Shown here piece by piece: positions 34,225 through 42,757 of a stretch of 64,000 nucleotides of DNA. The translations under genes and the position numbers were made by a program. The DNA is taken from positions 805,626 to 869,625 of the forward strand of contig NZ_BBUZ01000022.1 in NCBI RefSeq assembly GCF_001417735.1, given 5' to 3'. How positions within the stretch are numbered: the first letter of the stretch is position 1; each line of letters begins with the position of its first letter. The notes beneath the pieces were generated by a model. The model worked only from the letters and a program-made list of their open reading frames with translations. It did no database searches and was not told the DNA's origin. Source of the DNA: Streptomyces sp. NBRC 110028. GTDB lineage: Bacteria; Actinomycetota; Actinomycetes; Streptomycetales; Streptomycetaceae.

Positions 34225-35366
34225 GCCGTGGTGCCTCCGTTGCGGCCGCTGCGGCCACGTCCCCCGGACGTCAGCAGCAGGTGGATCAGATACGGGGCGC
34301 CGACGGCGGCGGTCAGCACCCCCACCGGCAGTTCGGTCGGCGCGAACAGCTTGCGCGCCAGCAGATCGGCGGCGACGACGATGAACGCGCCGGTCAGCGC
34401 CGAGCACAGGAGCGGGATCTGCGCGGTACGGGTCATGCGGCGGGCGATCTGCGGGGCGAGGAGCGCCACGAAGTCGACCGGGCCCGCCGCGCCCGTCGCC
34501 ATCGCGGCGAGGACGATGCCGAGGGTGGCGAGCCCGAGCCGTACCCGTCCGAGCCGTACGCCCAGCGCGGTCGCCGTGTCGTCGTCCATCGAGACGGTGC
34601 GCTGCGCCCGCGCCGCCCACAGGACGGCGGGCAGCAGGACCAGCAGCGCCCAGCCGAGCGGGGTGGCCTCGTCCCAGCCGCGCCCGTTGAGGGAGCCGGT
34701 CATCCACACCTTGGCCTGCTGGGCGACGAGATAGTCGCCCTTGGTCAGGAAGAGCTGGGTGATGGAGCGCAGCGCGACGGCGAACCCGATGCCGATGAGG
34801 ACGAAGCGGGTGGCCTGGAGGCCGCCGCGCCAGGCGAAGACGTAGACGAGGGCGGCGGCGGCCAGGCCGCCCGCGACGGAGACGTACGGCAGCACGCTGA
34901 AGGCCGTCACGCCGTACGTCATCGCCCCGACGGTGACCGCGCTCGCGCCCTGGGTGACGCCGATGATGTCGGGGCTGGCGAGCGGGTTGCGGGCCACGGT
35001 CTGGATGAGCGCGCCCGCGATGCCGAAGGCCGCGCCGACCAGGAGGCCGAGGGTCATGCGGGGGAGCCGGAGGGTGCCGACGACGAGGTCGTTCGGGGTG
35101 GGCTGCCCGATGCCGTACTGGGTGTGCAGGACGGCCTTCACGGCGTCGGCGGGTCCGATGGGGCTTTCGCCGAGGCACAGGTACGCGACGCTCACGGCCG
35201 CCGTGGCGGCGGCCAGCGCGAGCGCGACGACGGCGGCGCGGCGGTGCAGCAGGAACGAGGCGCGGCGGCCGGTGCGCAGCAGCCCGTAGCCGACGGGACG
35301 GGCAGGACGGGCGGGACGGGCGGGGCCGGCGGTTCGTTCCACCACGCCGCTTTCGACCGGGCTCAT
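34221..35366 (-). CDS. FecCD-family siderophore permease, second subunit
   Basis: This 381-residue permease has about ten membrane helices with FecCD motifs: [40 protein letters not shown], and [17 protein letters not shown] in the loop that contacts the ATPase. A hydrophilic 40-residue N-terminus with repeated (AR)P precedes the first helix. ATG at 35366 overlaps the stop of the preceding permease (ATGA), so all three genes are translationally coupled. Confidence 0.94.
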   Translation of the reverse strand: MSPVESGVVERTAGPARPARPARPVGYGLLRTGRRASFLLHRRAAVVALALAAATAAVSVAYLCLGESPIGPADAVKAVLHTQYGIGQPTPNDLVVGTLRLPRMTLGLLVGAAFGIAGALIQTVARNPLASPDIIGVTQGASAVTVGAMTYGVTAFSVLPYVSVAGGLAAAALVYVFAWRGGLQATRFVLIGIGFAVALRSITQLFLTKGDYLVAQQAKVWMTGSLNGRGWDEATPLGWALLVLLPAVLWAARAQRTVSMDDDTATALGVRLGRVRLGLATLGIVLAAMATGAAGPVDFVALLAPQIARRMTRTAQIPLLCSALTGAFIVVAADLLARKLFAPTELPVGVLTAAVGAPYLIHLLLTSGGRGRSGRNGGTTA

Positions 35367-36397
35367 GCGGTCACCGTCCTGCGCCGCACCAGCGTGACCA
35401 GGAACGGGACGCCGATCAGGGCCGTCATGACGCCGGCCGGGACCTCGCTCGGGGGGAAGACGAGACGGCCCACCACGTCCGATATCAGCAGCATCACCGG
35501 GCCGATCAGGGCGGCCATCGGGAGCACCCAGCGGTGGTCCGTCCCCACCACCGCGCGCGCGAGGTGCGGAACCGCGAGGCCGACGAAGGCGATCGGGCCC
35601 GCGGCGGCGACGCCGACGCCGGTGAGGACCGTGGCGCCGAGGCCCGCGAGGACGCGGACGACGGCGATGTTCTGGCCGAGCCCCTTCGCGACGTCCTCGC
35701 CGAGCGCCAGCGCGTCCAGACCGCGGGCGACCGCGGCCACCAGCACCGTGCCCACCAGCAGGAACGGCCAGATCTGGCCGATGATCTCGGCGTCGCGCCC
35801 CGCGAGTGAGCCGATCTGCCAGAACCGGAACTCGTCCAGCGCCGCGGCCTTCGTCGTCAGCACGCCCGAGGTGATGGACACCAGCAGGGCGTTGACGGCG
35901 GCCCCGGCGAGGGCGAGCTTGACCGGGCTCGCGCCGCCCCGCCCGTCGGCGGCGATGGCGTAGACGGCGACCGAGGCGAGGCCCGCGCCCGCGAACGCGA
36001 ACCACACGTACCCGGTGAGCGTGTGCACCCCGGCGAAGGCGATCGCGAGGACAACCCCCACCGACGCGCCCTGGCTGATGCCGAGCACCCCGGGGTCGGC
36101 GATCGGGTTGCGGGTGACGCCCTGCATCACGGTGCCCGCCAGGGCGAGCGCCGCACCGACCATCAGGCCGACGACGGTACGCGGCAGCCGCAGCGACCGT
36201 ACGATGTCGGCCGCGTCGCTCGTGCCCCCGTGCAGCAGCGCGTCCACGACCTGGCTCGGCGCGATCTGGCGGCTGCCGAGGGCGAGGCTGAGCAGCACCG
36301 CGAAGAGGAGCGCGACGACGGCCGCGGTCGTCCAGCCGATACGGCGCCGGACCAGTGCGGCTCTGGGACTTCGGCTGCTGGTCCGGTCGGCAGACAT
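35363..36397 (-). CDS. FecCD-family siderophore permease, first subunit
   Basis: This 344-residue permease has [40 protein letters not shown] and [19 protein letters not shown], the canonical FecCD set. Its ATG at 36397 (MSADRTSSR) follows GGAAG; the open frame upstream is the reverse complement of the divergent gene's repeats and is not real. It is first in the operon, 42 bp downstream of an iron box. No substrate-binding protein is encoded in the window, so it must be supplied from elsewhere. Confidence 0.94.
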   Translation of the reverse strand: MSADRTSSRSPRAALVRRRIGWTTAAVVALLFAVLLSLALGSRQIAPSQVVDALLHGGTSDAADIVRSLRLPRTVVGLMVGAALALAGTVMQGVTRNPIADPGVLGISQGASVGVVLAIAFAGVHTLTGYVWFAFAGAGLASVAVYAIAADGRGGASPVKLALAGAAVNALLVSITSGVLTTKAAALDEFRFWQIGSLAGRDAEIIGQIWPFLLVGTVLVAAVARGLDALALGEDVAKGLGQNIAVVRVLAGLGATVLTGVGVAAAGPIAFVGLAVPHLARAVVGTDHRWVLPMAALIGPVMLLISDVVGRLVFPPSEVPAGVMTALIGVPFLVTLVRRRTVTA

Positions 36398-36438
36398 CGC
36401 TTCCGTTCGCTCGTTCGGTTCTCGCGCGTGAGGTCGTC

Positions 36439-36457
36439 GCAGGTTAGGCGAGGCTAA
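36439..36457. promoter_or_regulatory. IdeR/DmdR-type iron box
   Basis: GCAGGTTAGGCGAGGCTAA matches the 19-bp consensus TTAGGTTAGGCTAACCTAA at 14 positions. It sits between the divergent siderophore permease and HAD genes. Iron-loaded IdeR/DmdR1 would repress the importer, and possibly the HAD gene as well. Confidence 0.78.
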
Positions 36458-36479
36458 GTGTATGCAAGGGCCAGGCACA

Positions 36480-37316
36480 ATGACGGGCATGGCTTCGCAC
36501 ACCACTTCGAACGTCGCACCGAGCACCGCAGCAGCTACCGCACCAAGCACCGCACCAAGCACCGCGCCGAGCACCGCGACAAGCACCGGGACAAGCACCG
36601 GGACAAGCACCGGGACAAGCACCGCAACAAGCACCGCGCCGAGCACCGCACCAAGCACCGTGCCGAGCACGGCGCCGAGCACCGCAACAAGCACCGCGCC
36701 GAGCACGTGGACCCTGACCGTCGGCTTCGACCTCGACATGACGCTCATCGACTCGCGCCCCGGCATCAAGGCCGCCTACGAGGAGCTGTCCGCCCGGACC
36801 GGAGCCTCCATCGACGCCGAACTCGCCATCACCCGGCTCGGCCCGCCGCTGGAGCAGGAGCTGGCGCACTGGTTCCCGGACGAGCGCATCGAGGAGATGG
36901 GCCATCTGTACCGGGAGCTGTACCCGGAGTTCGCGATCGCCCCGACCCTCGCCATGCCCGGCGCCCGGGAGGCGATGGCGGCGGTGCGGCGGGCCGGCGG
37001 GCGCGCCATCGTCGTCACGGCGAAGCACGAGCCGAACGCCGAGCTGCACCTGAGTCACCTGGGCATCGAGGCGGACGCGGTCATCGGCTGGCTGTGGGCG
37101 GAGGCCAAGGCGGAGGCGCTGCGCGAGTACGGGGCGTCGGTGTACGTCGGGGACCACACCGGTGACGTACGGGGCGCGCGGACGGCGGAGGCGCTGTCGG
37201 TGGCGGTCGCCACCGGGCCGTGCGCCGCGGAGGAACTGCGCGAGGCGGGGGCGGATGTCGTGCTGGACGACCTGACCGCGTTCCCGGCGTGGCTGGAGGC
37301 CCACACCGCGGCCTGA
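36480..37316 (+). CDS. HAD-family phosphatase with Ser/Thr/Ala repeat tail
   Basis: This 278-residue protein has a HAD phosphatase domain from about residue 80: VGFDLDMTLIDSRPG (nucleophile Asp, acid Asp), IVVTAKHEP (motif II Thr) and VYVGDHTGDVRGA (motif IV). The cap and overall plan resemble phosphoglycolate phosphatases, but the substrate is unknown. The first 75 residues are APST/GTST repeats and are likely unfolded. ATG at 36480 is chosen; 36462 and 36489 are alternatives that keep the repeat. It diverges from the iron-regulated importer. Confidence 0.85.
   Translation: MTGMASHTTSNVAPSTAAATAPSTAPSTAPSTATSTGTSTGTSTGTSTATSTAPSTAPSTVPSTAPSTATSTAPSTWTLTVGFDLDMTLIDSRPGIKAAYEELSARTGASIDAELAITRLGPPLEQELAHWFPDERIEEMGHLYRELYPEFAIAPTLAMPGAREAMAAVRRAGGRAIVVTAKHEPNAELHLSHLGIEADAVIGWLWAEAKAEALREYGASVYVGDHTGDVRGARTAEALSVAVATGPCAAEELREAGADVVLDDLTAFPAWLEAHTAA
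36519..36710 (+). repeat. 12-bp coding repeat (APST) in the HAD gene
   Basis: The unit GCACCAAGCACC and close variants repeat about 15 times, including three identical GGGACAAGCACC units in a row. It encodes alternating APST and GTST. Confidence 0.93.
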
Positions 37317-37362
37317 CCCCGCGCCGGGAGGCGATGCCCCCGCTATGGCCCGCTATGACTCG

Positions 37363-37650
37363 TTATGACCCGTTACGCGCAGCCCGCGCGATCTGCGCGG
37401 CCCGCGCGGCCTCCCGCCGCTGCGCCGCGATCGACCGCAGCATCCCGGCCGCCGCGAGCGCGAAGCCGACGCCCATCAGCATGCACACGAAGTACGCCAC
37501 CGACGGCAGCGGATCGGCGCCCAGGAACAGGGGCGCGACGGTGGCGAGGGTGGCGACCGCGCCGATGGCGAAGACGATCACGCCGATGCGCACGAGCCGG
37601 TCGCCGGGCGCGCTCTCACCGGTTCCACGGTGCGGGGTTTCGTTGCTCAC
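37363..37650 (-). CDS. Small two-helix membrane protein
   Basis: This 95-residue protein has two hydrophobic helices (IGVIVFAIGAVATLATVAPLFL and SVAYFVCMLMGVGFALAAAGML, quoted as regions) and an Arg/Ala-rich cytosolic end. GTG at 37650 (VSNETPHRG) is chosen although GGAG lies close to it; an ATG at 37692 would add 14 residues. Function unknown. It is convergent with the HAD gene. Confidence 0.75.
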   Translation of the reverse strand: MSNETPHRGTGESAPGDRLVRIGVIVFAIGAVATLATVAPLFLGADPLPSVAYFVCMLMGVGFALAAAGMLRSIAAQRREAARAAQIARAARNGS

Positions 37651-37713
37651 CGCTCCAGGGTAGATCGGTGCCAGAGCGCGCATACCAACCACCCGGAACC
37701 ACCCGGGTACGTC

Positions 37714-37741
37714 TTGTCACCAGGCTCGGGACCATTAGCCT
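37714..37741 (+). promoter_or_regulatory. Predicted promoter of the second cold-shock gene
   Basis: TTGTCA at 37714 and TAGCCT at 37736 with a 16-bp spacer fit the Streptomyces principal-sigma pattern TTGAC(A)-N16-18-TANNNT. Transcription would start near 37748, giving a leader of about 80 bases. Confidence 0.5.
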
Positions 37742-37749
37742 TGGTGGTG

Positions 37750-37792
37750 GCGGGTCTTACGACCCGCTCTAGTGCTATCCAGAGCTTTTTTT
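37750..37792 (+). promoter_or_regulatory. Two overlapping leader hairpins with a T7 run (attenuator-like)
   Basis: GCGGGTC-TTAC-GACCCGC (37750-37767) overlaps by two bases with GCTCT-N10-AGAGC (37766-37785), which is followed by seven T. A hairpin plus T-run is rare in this GC-rich sequence and lies 38 bases before the cold-shock start, inside the predicted transcript. Confidence 0.6.
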
Positions 37793-37829
37793 CCGTGTTT
37801 TCCGACGAGCGACGAGGACGAGGACAGAC

Positions 37830-38213
37830 GTGCCTACCGGCAAGGTCAAGTGGTTCAACAGTGAGAAGGGCTTCGGCTTTCTCTCCCGCGATGACGGCGG
37901 TGACGTCTTCGTGCACTCGTCGGTGCTTCCGGACGGCGTGGACGCGCTGAAGCCGGGGCAGCGCGTTGAATTCGGTGTCGTGGCGGGAAACCGCGGTGAC
38001 CAGGCGCTTTCGTTGACGCTTCTCGACCCGGCGCCGTCCGTGGCGGCCGCTCAGCGGCGTAAGCCGGATGAGCTGGCTTCGATCGTCCAGGATTTGACCA
38101 CGCTGCTGGAGAACGTGACGCAGCAGCTGGAGCGGGGCCGTTATCCCGACAAGACGCATGGCCACAAGATCGCGGGGATGCTGCGGGCGGTGGCCGATCA
38201 GCTCGATGTCTAA
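37830..38213 (+). CDS. Cold-shock domain protein with C-terminal extension
   Basis: This 127-residue protein has an N-terminal cold-shock domain (1-66) with intact RNP motifs KGFGFLS and DVFVHSSV, followed by a helical C-terminal half (KPDELASIVQDLTTLLENVTQQLERG) that could mediate dimers or partner binding. This two-part form is distinct from the 68-residue protein at 11353. GTG at 37830 is supported by GAGGACGAGGA upstream. Its leader has an attenuator-like structure. Confidence 0.93.
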   Translation: MPTGKVKWFNSEKGFGFLSRDDGGDVFVHSSVLPDGVDALKPGQRVEFGVVAGNRGDQALSLTLLDPAPSVAAAQRRKPDELASIVQDLTTLLENVTQQLERGRYPDKTHGHKIAGMLRAVADQLDV

Positions 38214-38219
38214 GAGGCA

Positions 38220-38312
38220 AGCTGTCTGAGCCGCAAGCGCCGGTGAGCCGCAAGCGCTCTGAGGCGTAAGGGCTCTGAGGCGTAGGCGCTCTGAGCCGCA
38301 AGCGCCGGTGAG
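38220..38312 (+). repeat. Short tandem repeats between convergent genes
   Basis: CTGAGCCGCAAGCGC and CTGAGGCGTA(A)GGCGCT variants repeat about five to six times in the 124-bp spacer between the cold-shock gene and mqnD. No ordinary terminator hairpin was identified there. Confidence 0.85.
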
Positions 38313-38337
38313 CAAGCGAACGTAAAAGCGAACGGAA

Positions 38338-39216
38338 TTAGGCGAATTCCAGCGCGTCCGGGCCGAGGGGCGGTACGAGTCCCTCGGCCGCCGCGCGCGT
38401 GAGCAGCCCGCGCACCGCCGCGTAACCGTCCTCGCCCAGGTCCGCGGTGAACTCGTTCACGTACAGCCCGATGTGCTGGTCCGCCACGCGCGGGTCCATC
38501 TCCTGGGCGTGCTCCAGGACATACGGACGCGACGCCTCCGGGTCGTCCCATGCCATCCGGACCGACGTACGAATGGTCTCGGCCAGCTCCCGCAGCCGCT
38601 CCGCGCCCAGCGAGCGCTTGGCGATGATCGCGCCGAGCGGGATGGGCAGCCCGGTGGTCAGCTCCCAGTGCTGGCCCATGTCAGCGAGGCAGTGCAGCCC
38701 GTAATTCTGATAGGTGAACCGGGCTTCGTGGATGACGAGTCCGGCGTCGACCAGGCCGTCCCGTACCGCGGGCATGATCTCGTGGAACGGCAGCACCCGG
38801 ATCTCCCCGACCCCGCCCGGCACCTCGTCGGCGGCCCACAGCCGGAAGAGCAGATACGCGGTCGAACGCTCGCTCGGCACCGCGACCGTCTTCCCCGCGA
38901 GGTCCTTCGCGGCGCCCGGCTCCCTGGTGAGCACGAGCGGGCCGCAGCCGCGCCCCAGCGCCCCGCCGCACGGCAGCAGCGCGTACTCCTCCAGCACCCA
39001 GGGCAGCACCGCGTACGACACCTTCAGCACGTCGGACTCGCCGCGCTCGGCCATCCCGTTGGTGATGTCGATGTCGGCGAACGTGACGTCCGGTGCGGGC
39101 GCGCCCGGGATCCGGCCGTGCGCCCAGGCGTCGAAGACGAAGGTGTCGTTCGGGCAGGGCGAGTAGGAGATCGTGAGCGGCTGGGCTGCCGATTGGGTTT
39201 CTGCCGACGGGGTCAC
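38338..39216 (-). CDS. mqnD: 1,4-dihydroxy-6-naphthoate synthase MqnD
   Basis: This 292-residue enzyme, with a periplasmic-binding-protein fold, converts cyclic de-hypoxanthinyl futalosine to 1,4-dihydroxy-6-naphthoate in menaquinone synthesis. Family features are ISYSPCPNDTFVFDAW near the start, DIDITNGMAE, SERSTAYLLFRLW and the H-EARFTYQNYGL segment. GTG at 39216 overlaps the TGA of mqnB (GTGA). Its presence shows that the organism uses the futalosine route. Confidence 0.95.
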   Translation of the reverse strand: MTPSAETQSAAQPLTISYSPCPNDTFVFDAWAHGRIPGAPAPDVTFADIDITNGMAERGESDVLKVSYAVLPWVLEEYALLPCGGALGRGCGPLVLTREPGAAKDLAGKTVAVPSERSTAYLLFRLWAADEVPGGVGEIRVLPFHEIMPAVRDGLVDAGLVIHEARFTYQNYGLHCLADMGQHWELTTGLPIPLGAIIAKRSLGAERLRELAETIRTSVRMAWDDPEASRPYVLEHAQEMDPRVADQHIGLYVNEFTADLGEDGYAAVRGLLTRAAAEGLVPPLGPDALEFA

Positions 39217-40028
39217 TGCTGGCTTCCTTCCAGATCCAAGTCCGGATCCAAGTCCGGATCCAAGTCCGGATCCAAGTCCGGGGCGGCGTCCGGGTGCGGG
39301 GTGTGGAGGGCGGTGGCGAGGGCGGGCACGGCCCGTGCGAACGCCTCCGCCAGGGCGTCCAGGGCCTCGCCGATGCGCCAGGCCGCCCGGTCGCGCGGGC
39401 CGACCGGGTTGGAGACGGCCCGCACCTCCAGTAGGGGTACGGCCTGGGCGGCGGCCGCCTCGGCCACCCCGAAGCCCTCCATCGCCTCGGCGGCGGCGCG
39501 CGGATGGCGCCGCAGCAGCGCGGCGGCCCGCTCGGCGCTGCCGGTCACGGTCGACACGGTGAGCACGGTGCCGCGTACCGCCCCGGTCGCCCCGGCGACG
39601 GCGGCGACGAGCACGGGCGGCGGCCGGTGTTCGGCGGTTCCGAAGCCGAGTTCGGTGACGGCGGCGAAGCCGTCGGGGGTCTCGGCCCCCAGGTCGGCGG
39701 CGACGACGGCCTCGGCGACCACGACGGAGCCCAGCGGGGTGCGGGGCGCGAAACCGCCGCCGATACCGGCCGATACGGCGAGGTCGTACGGGGCCCCTCG
39801 GACGGCGGCGACGGTCAGCGCGGTGGCGGCCCCGGCCGCCGCCGCGGCCGGGCCGACCCCGGCGGCCAGCACGTCGACGGTGAGCGGCGGCCCGTCGGGG
39901 CCGCCCACCTCCAGCCGGTGCAGCACCCCGCCCGGCACGGCGACTTCGGCCACTTCGGCGGGGTCAGCCGTACCGCGTACCACGGCGTCCCGTTCCGCGG
40001 GTACGGCGGTGACGATGAGTACGCGCAT
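39213..40028 (-). CDS. mqnB: Futalosine hydrolase MqnB
   Basis: This 271-residue nucleoside hydrolase of the PNP/MTAN fold removes hypoxanthine from futalosine. Visible parts are VLIVTAVPAERDAV at the start, GVGPAAAAAGAATAL, SAGIGGGFAP, and the ribose/catalytic segment EAMEGFGVAEAA followed by EVRAVSNPVGPRDRAAW. It is coupled to mqnD by a 4-bp overlap. The C-terminus ends with a DLDP repeat tail (about 16 residues) made by 12-bp DNA repeats and outside the fold. Confidence 0.94.
   Translation of the reverse strand: MRVLIVTAVPAERDAVVRGTADPAEVAEVAVPGGVLHRLEVGGPDGPPLTVDVLAAGVGPAAAAAGAATALTVAAVRGAPYDLAVSAGIGGGFAPRTPLGSVVVAEAVVAADLGAETPDGFAAVTELGFGTAEHRPPPVLVAAVAGATGAVRGTVLTVSTVTGSAERAAALLRRHPRAAAEAMEGFGVAEAAAAQAVPLLEVRAVSNPVGPRDRAAWRIGEALDALAEAFARAVPALATALHTPHPDAAPDLDPDLDPDLDPDLDLEGSQQ
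39232..39280 (-). repeat. 12-bp coding repeat (DLDP) at the end of mqnB
   Basis: TCCGGATCCAAG repeats four times and encodes DLDPDLDP immediately before the stop codon and the mqnD start. The start codon of mqnD lies 16 bases beyond the array. Confidence 0.9.
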
Positions 40029-40080
40029 CAGCGCCTCCCGGCTGTCGTGCCGCGAACCAGGTGAACGGGGAGAAGGGACG

Positions 40081-40587
40081 TCAGCTGTCCCGTTCGAGCT
40101 TGAACCGCCAGATGCCCTTCACGCCCTGGGTGCCGTCGCCGAGCTGGGCGACGGTGATGGTGACGCTCTTGGACATGGTGGTCTGCCCGGTCTGCGCGTT
40201 CTGCTGCGCGAAGAGCGTGTCGCTGTCGAAGCTGCGGTACGTCTCCTTGCTCGCCTCGGCCATGACCGGGTTGTTGGCGATCAGACCCCAGCTGGAGTCG
40301 GCGATCTCCGGGTCCACCCCGATCCGCACCTTGTCCCCGGCGCCCACCTTGACGGTCTCGGTGGGCTTGGCGGACAGGCACTTCTTGAACGTGCTGGAGC
40401 CGAGGTTCTTTCCGTCGCCGAAGCAGCCCTTGCTCGCTTCCGCCGTCACGGTGCTCGAACCGACCGTCACCGTCGCGAGCGGAGTCGGCTTGTCGCAGGC
40501 GGAGAGGGCGATGAGCCCGAGGGCAACGGCGCAGGCGGCGGTGGTGGCGCGGCGGCCCTTGCCCCTGGAAAACAGCGCAGCGGTCAT
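40081..40587 (-). CDS. Hypothetical lipoprotein (DUF2771-like)
   Basis: This 168-residue protein has a lipoprotein signal (about 1-31; ALGLIALSAC with Cys31) and a small beta-rich exported domain with two further Cys pairs possible (GCFGDG and KKCLS). The C-terminus VKGIWRFKLERDS is typical of the actinobacterial family I associate with DUF2771, but I could not confirm this. It lies 52 bp upstream of mqnB and may share its transcript. Function unknown. Confidence 0.78.
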   Translation of the reverse strand: MTAALFSRGKGRRATTAACAVALGLIALSACDKPTPLATVTVGSSTVTAEASKGCFGDGKNLGSSTFKKCLSAKPTETVKVGAGDKVRIGVDPEIADSSWGLIANNPVMAEASKETYRSFDSDTLFAQQNAQTGQTTMSKSVTITVAQLGDGTQGVKGIWRFKLERDS

Positions 40588-40660
40588 GCGGGCAGGCTAT
40601 CGGGCCCTTCCGGCCGCCCGGCGCCGGGGTGGCGCATTCGCGGCGCCCGCCCTCACCCGC

Positions 40661-40790
40661 CCGTACGGACTTCCGCCTGCCCGTACGGACCGGGGGCGTC
40701 ACGCCGCCCGTACGGACCGGTGGCGGCACGCCGCCCGTACGGACCGGGGGCGTCATGCCGCCCGTACGGACCGGTGGCGTCACGCCGCCC
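40661..40790. repeat. 27-bp tandem repeats overlapping the end of the MFS gene
   Basis: CCGTACGGACCGG(G/T)GGCG(T/G)CA(C/T)GCCGC recurs with CCGTACGGA at 40661, 40681, 40708, 40735 and 40762. The TGA stop of the MFS gene (minus strand, 40780-40782) lies inside the last unit. Confidence 0.92.
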
Positions 40791-42357
40791 GGGGGTGCGC
40801 GGCGGTGCCCCGGGCCGCGGACAGCAGCCCACGGACGCTCACGGCCGCGCCCAGGGCGATCATCGCCGCGGCGGCCGCCATGCCCGCCACCCCGCTCAGA
40901 GGCAGCGAGATGCCCACCGCGCCGCCGACCACCCACGCCATCTGCAGGGTGGTCTCGGAGCGGGAGAACGCCGACGTGCGGACCTCTTCCGGTACGTCCC
41001 GCTGGATCAGCGCGTCCAGCGACAGCTTGCCCAGCGCCAGGGAAATGCCCGCGGCCGCGGCCACCGCGGCGACCGTCACCGTGCCGTACAGCACCGCCGC
41101 GACGACGGTCACGCCGAGGGCCGAGGTCAGCACCACGGCGATGATCCGCTCCGGGCCGCGCGCCCGCAGCCAGGCGCCGATCGCCGTGCCCAGCGCGTTG
41201 CCGCCGCCCGCCGCTACCGCGACCAGGCCGAGCGAGAACTCGGGGGACAGCCCGCCCACCGGATGCTCGCGGAGCAGGAACGCGAGGTAGAGGGTGAGGA
41301 ATCCGGACAGCGCCTTGAGCGAGGCGCAGGCCTGGAGGGCGTGCAGGACGGACGGGCCGACCGTCCGCAGCCCGGGCTTCCTGCCGCGCTCGGCCCACCC
41401 CCCGGCGACCCCCCGGCCGAAGCCGAGCATCCCGCCGAACCGCCGCCCGGCGCCGGCCCGCCCGCCACCGAACCGCCCGGCGCTGCCGGACCGCCCGGCG
41501 CTGCCGGACCGCCCGGCGCCCGGGCCCGGGTTCGCGGTGTCGCCCGGTTTCGGGTCGGCGACCGTCACCACCGTCGGCGCCTTCGCGGGCACCGCCTTCG
41601 GCGCCGCCGCGCGGTGCCCGAAGGGGTGCTCGCCCGATGTCAGCCGCGCCTTCGCCTCGCCCTTCGACGAATCCACCTTGTGCGGCAGGGTGAAGGACAG
41701 GAACGCCCCGCCCATGAAGATCACGAATGCCCCGTACAGCGGCCAGCCCGGCCCCAGCTGATGCAGCCCGGCGCCCACCGGGGCCGCCGCCCCGGTCGCC
41801 AGCAGCCCGGCCAGGGTCACCCGGGAGTTCGCCTTGACCAGCGAGAAGCGGGGCGGCAGCAGCCGCGGCACGACGGCCGATCTGACGACCCCGTACGCCT
41901 TGGACGCCACCAGCACGCCCAGCGCCGCCGGATACAGCTCCAGGCCGCCGCCCACCACCGCGCCCGCCATGGTCAGTGCGAGCAGCGCGCGGGCCAGCAT
42001 CGAGCCCGCCATCGCCGCGCGGCGGCCGTGCGGGATACGGTCCAGCAGCGGGCCGACCACGGGCGCGAGCACGGCGAACGGGGCCAGCGTGATCGCCAGG
42101 TAGAGGGCGACCCGGCCGCGCGCCTCGTCCGTCGGCACCGAGAAGAAGACCGTCGAGGCGAGCGCGACCGTGATCAGCATGTCACCGGCCGAGTTGACCG
42201 CGTGCAGCTCGATCAGCTTGCCGAGCCCGGACTCGCCCGCCCCGTGGGCGTGGGTGGCTCGCCGGATGCCGCGGCCGGTCGCGGTGAACGGCAGATGGAG
42301 CGCGCGGCCGAGCAGACGGCCCGATCGTCTGATCGGACCGCCGTCGTGGAACCGCAT
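40780..42357 (-). CDS. MFS transporter with long central linker
   Basis: This 525-residue membrane protein has two six-helix halves (about 60-240 and 320-515) separated by a hydrophilic Gly/Ser/Arg-rich loop of about 100 residues that contains the repeat AGRSGSAGRFGG. The helices read as MFS (ALYLAITLAPFAVLAPVVGPLLDRIPHGRRA region in the first half). ATG at 42357 follows GGGTGG. Substrate unknown. It is divergent from the DUF3027 gene. Confidence 0.85.
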   Translation of the reverse strand: MRFHDGGPIRRSGRLLGRALHLPFTATGRGIRRATHAHGAGESGLGKLIELHAVNSAGDMLITVALASTVFFSVPTDEARGRVALYLAITLAPFAVLAPVVGPLLDRIPHGRRAAMAGSMLARALLALTMAGAVVGGGLELYPAALGVLVASKAYGVVRSAVVPRLLPPRFSLVKANSRVTLAGLLATGAAAPVGAGLHQLGPGWPLYGAFVIFMGGAFLSFTLPHKVDSSKGEAKARLTSGEHPFGHRAAAPKAVPAKAPTVVTVADPKPGDTANPGPGAGRSGSAGRSGSAGRFGGGRAGAGRRFGGMLGFGRGVAGGWAERGRKPGLRTVGPSVLHALQACASLKALSGFLTLYLAFLLREHPVGGLSPEFSLGLVAVAAGGGNALGTAIGAWLRARGPERIIAVVLTSALGVTVVAAVLYGTVTVAAVAAAAGISLALGKLSLDALIQRDVPEEVRTSAFSRSETTLQMAWVVGGAVGISLPLSGVAGMAAAAAMIALGAAVSVRGLLSAARGTAAHPRAA

Positions 42358-42757
42358 GCCTGCCACCCGACCATGGTGCCGCCAAGCCGCCCGCAACGTG
42401 AGACCTACGACGGCTTTCCGGCCATGACTCTCTCTTCTTCTACTCGCGCAAACCCTTCTGGCCAGCGAAAACAACCATCCGGTGGGTGGGTGCACGAACG
42501 CCGGACATGAGACGGGGGTGGGGGCGGCGCGGCCGGACAAGGTAGCGTGCGTTACGCGCCATCCACGGTCGTTCCTGGCCATGCGCCGAGTCGCCATCCC
42601 GCAGAATGGGACGTACAAGGTGCGCCCGAGGCCGGATCGGGTGCGGACGTCGACGCGGTCCTACGGTCCGCTCCGTCCGCAGTCCCGCCGTCCGGCCGTA
42701 CGGCTGGCGCACTCGTCAGACGACGGCTGAGACGGCGTGGAAGAGAGAATCGATCCT
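42358..42757. other. 400-bp divergent spacer
   Basis: This spacer between the MFS and DUF3027 starts must hold both promoters. Open frames within it are Arg/Pro-rich and do not look like genes. I see no clear operator, riboswitch or terminator; the AT-richer part around 42430-42480 is the likeliest promoter of the MFS gene. Confidence 0.4.

Noticed and set aside
36462..36479. ATG at 36462 as start of the HAD gene
   Set aside because: It lies five bases from the iron box and leaves almost no promoter or ribosome-site space; ATG at 36480 is preferred.
42482..42730. 82-codon open frame in the 400-bp spacer
   Set aside because: Arg/Pro-rich, no ribosome site or recognisable family; probably spacer.
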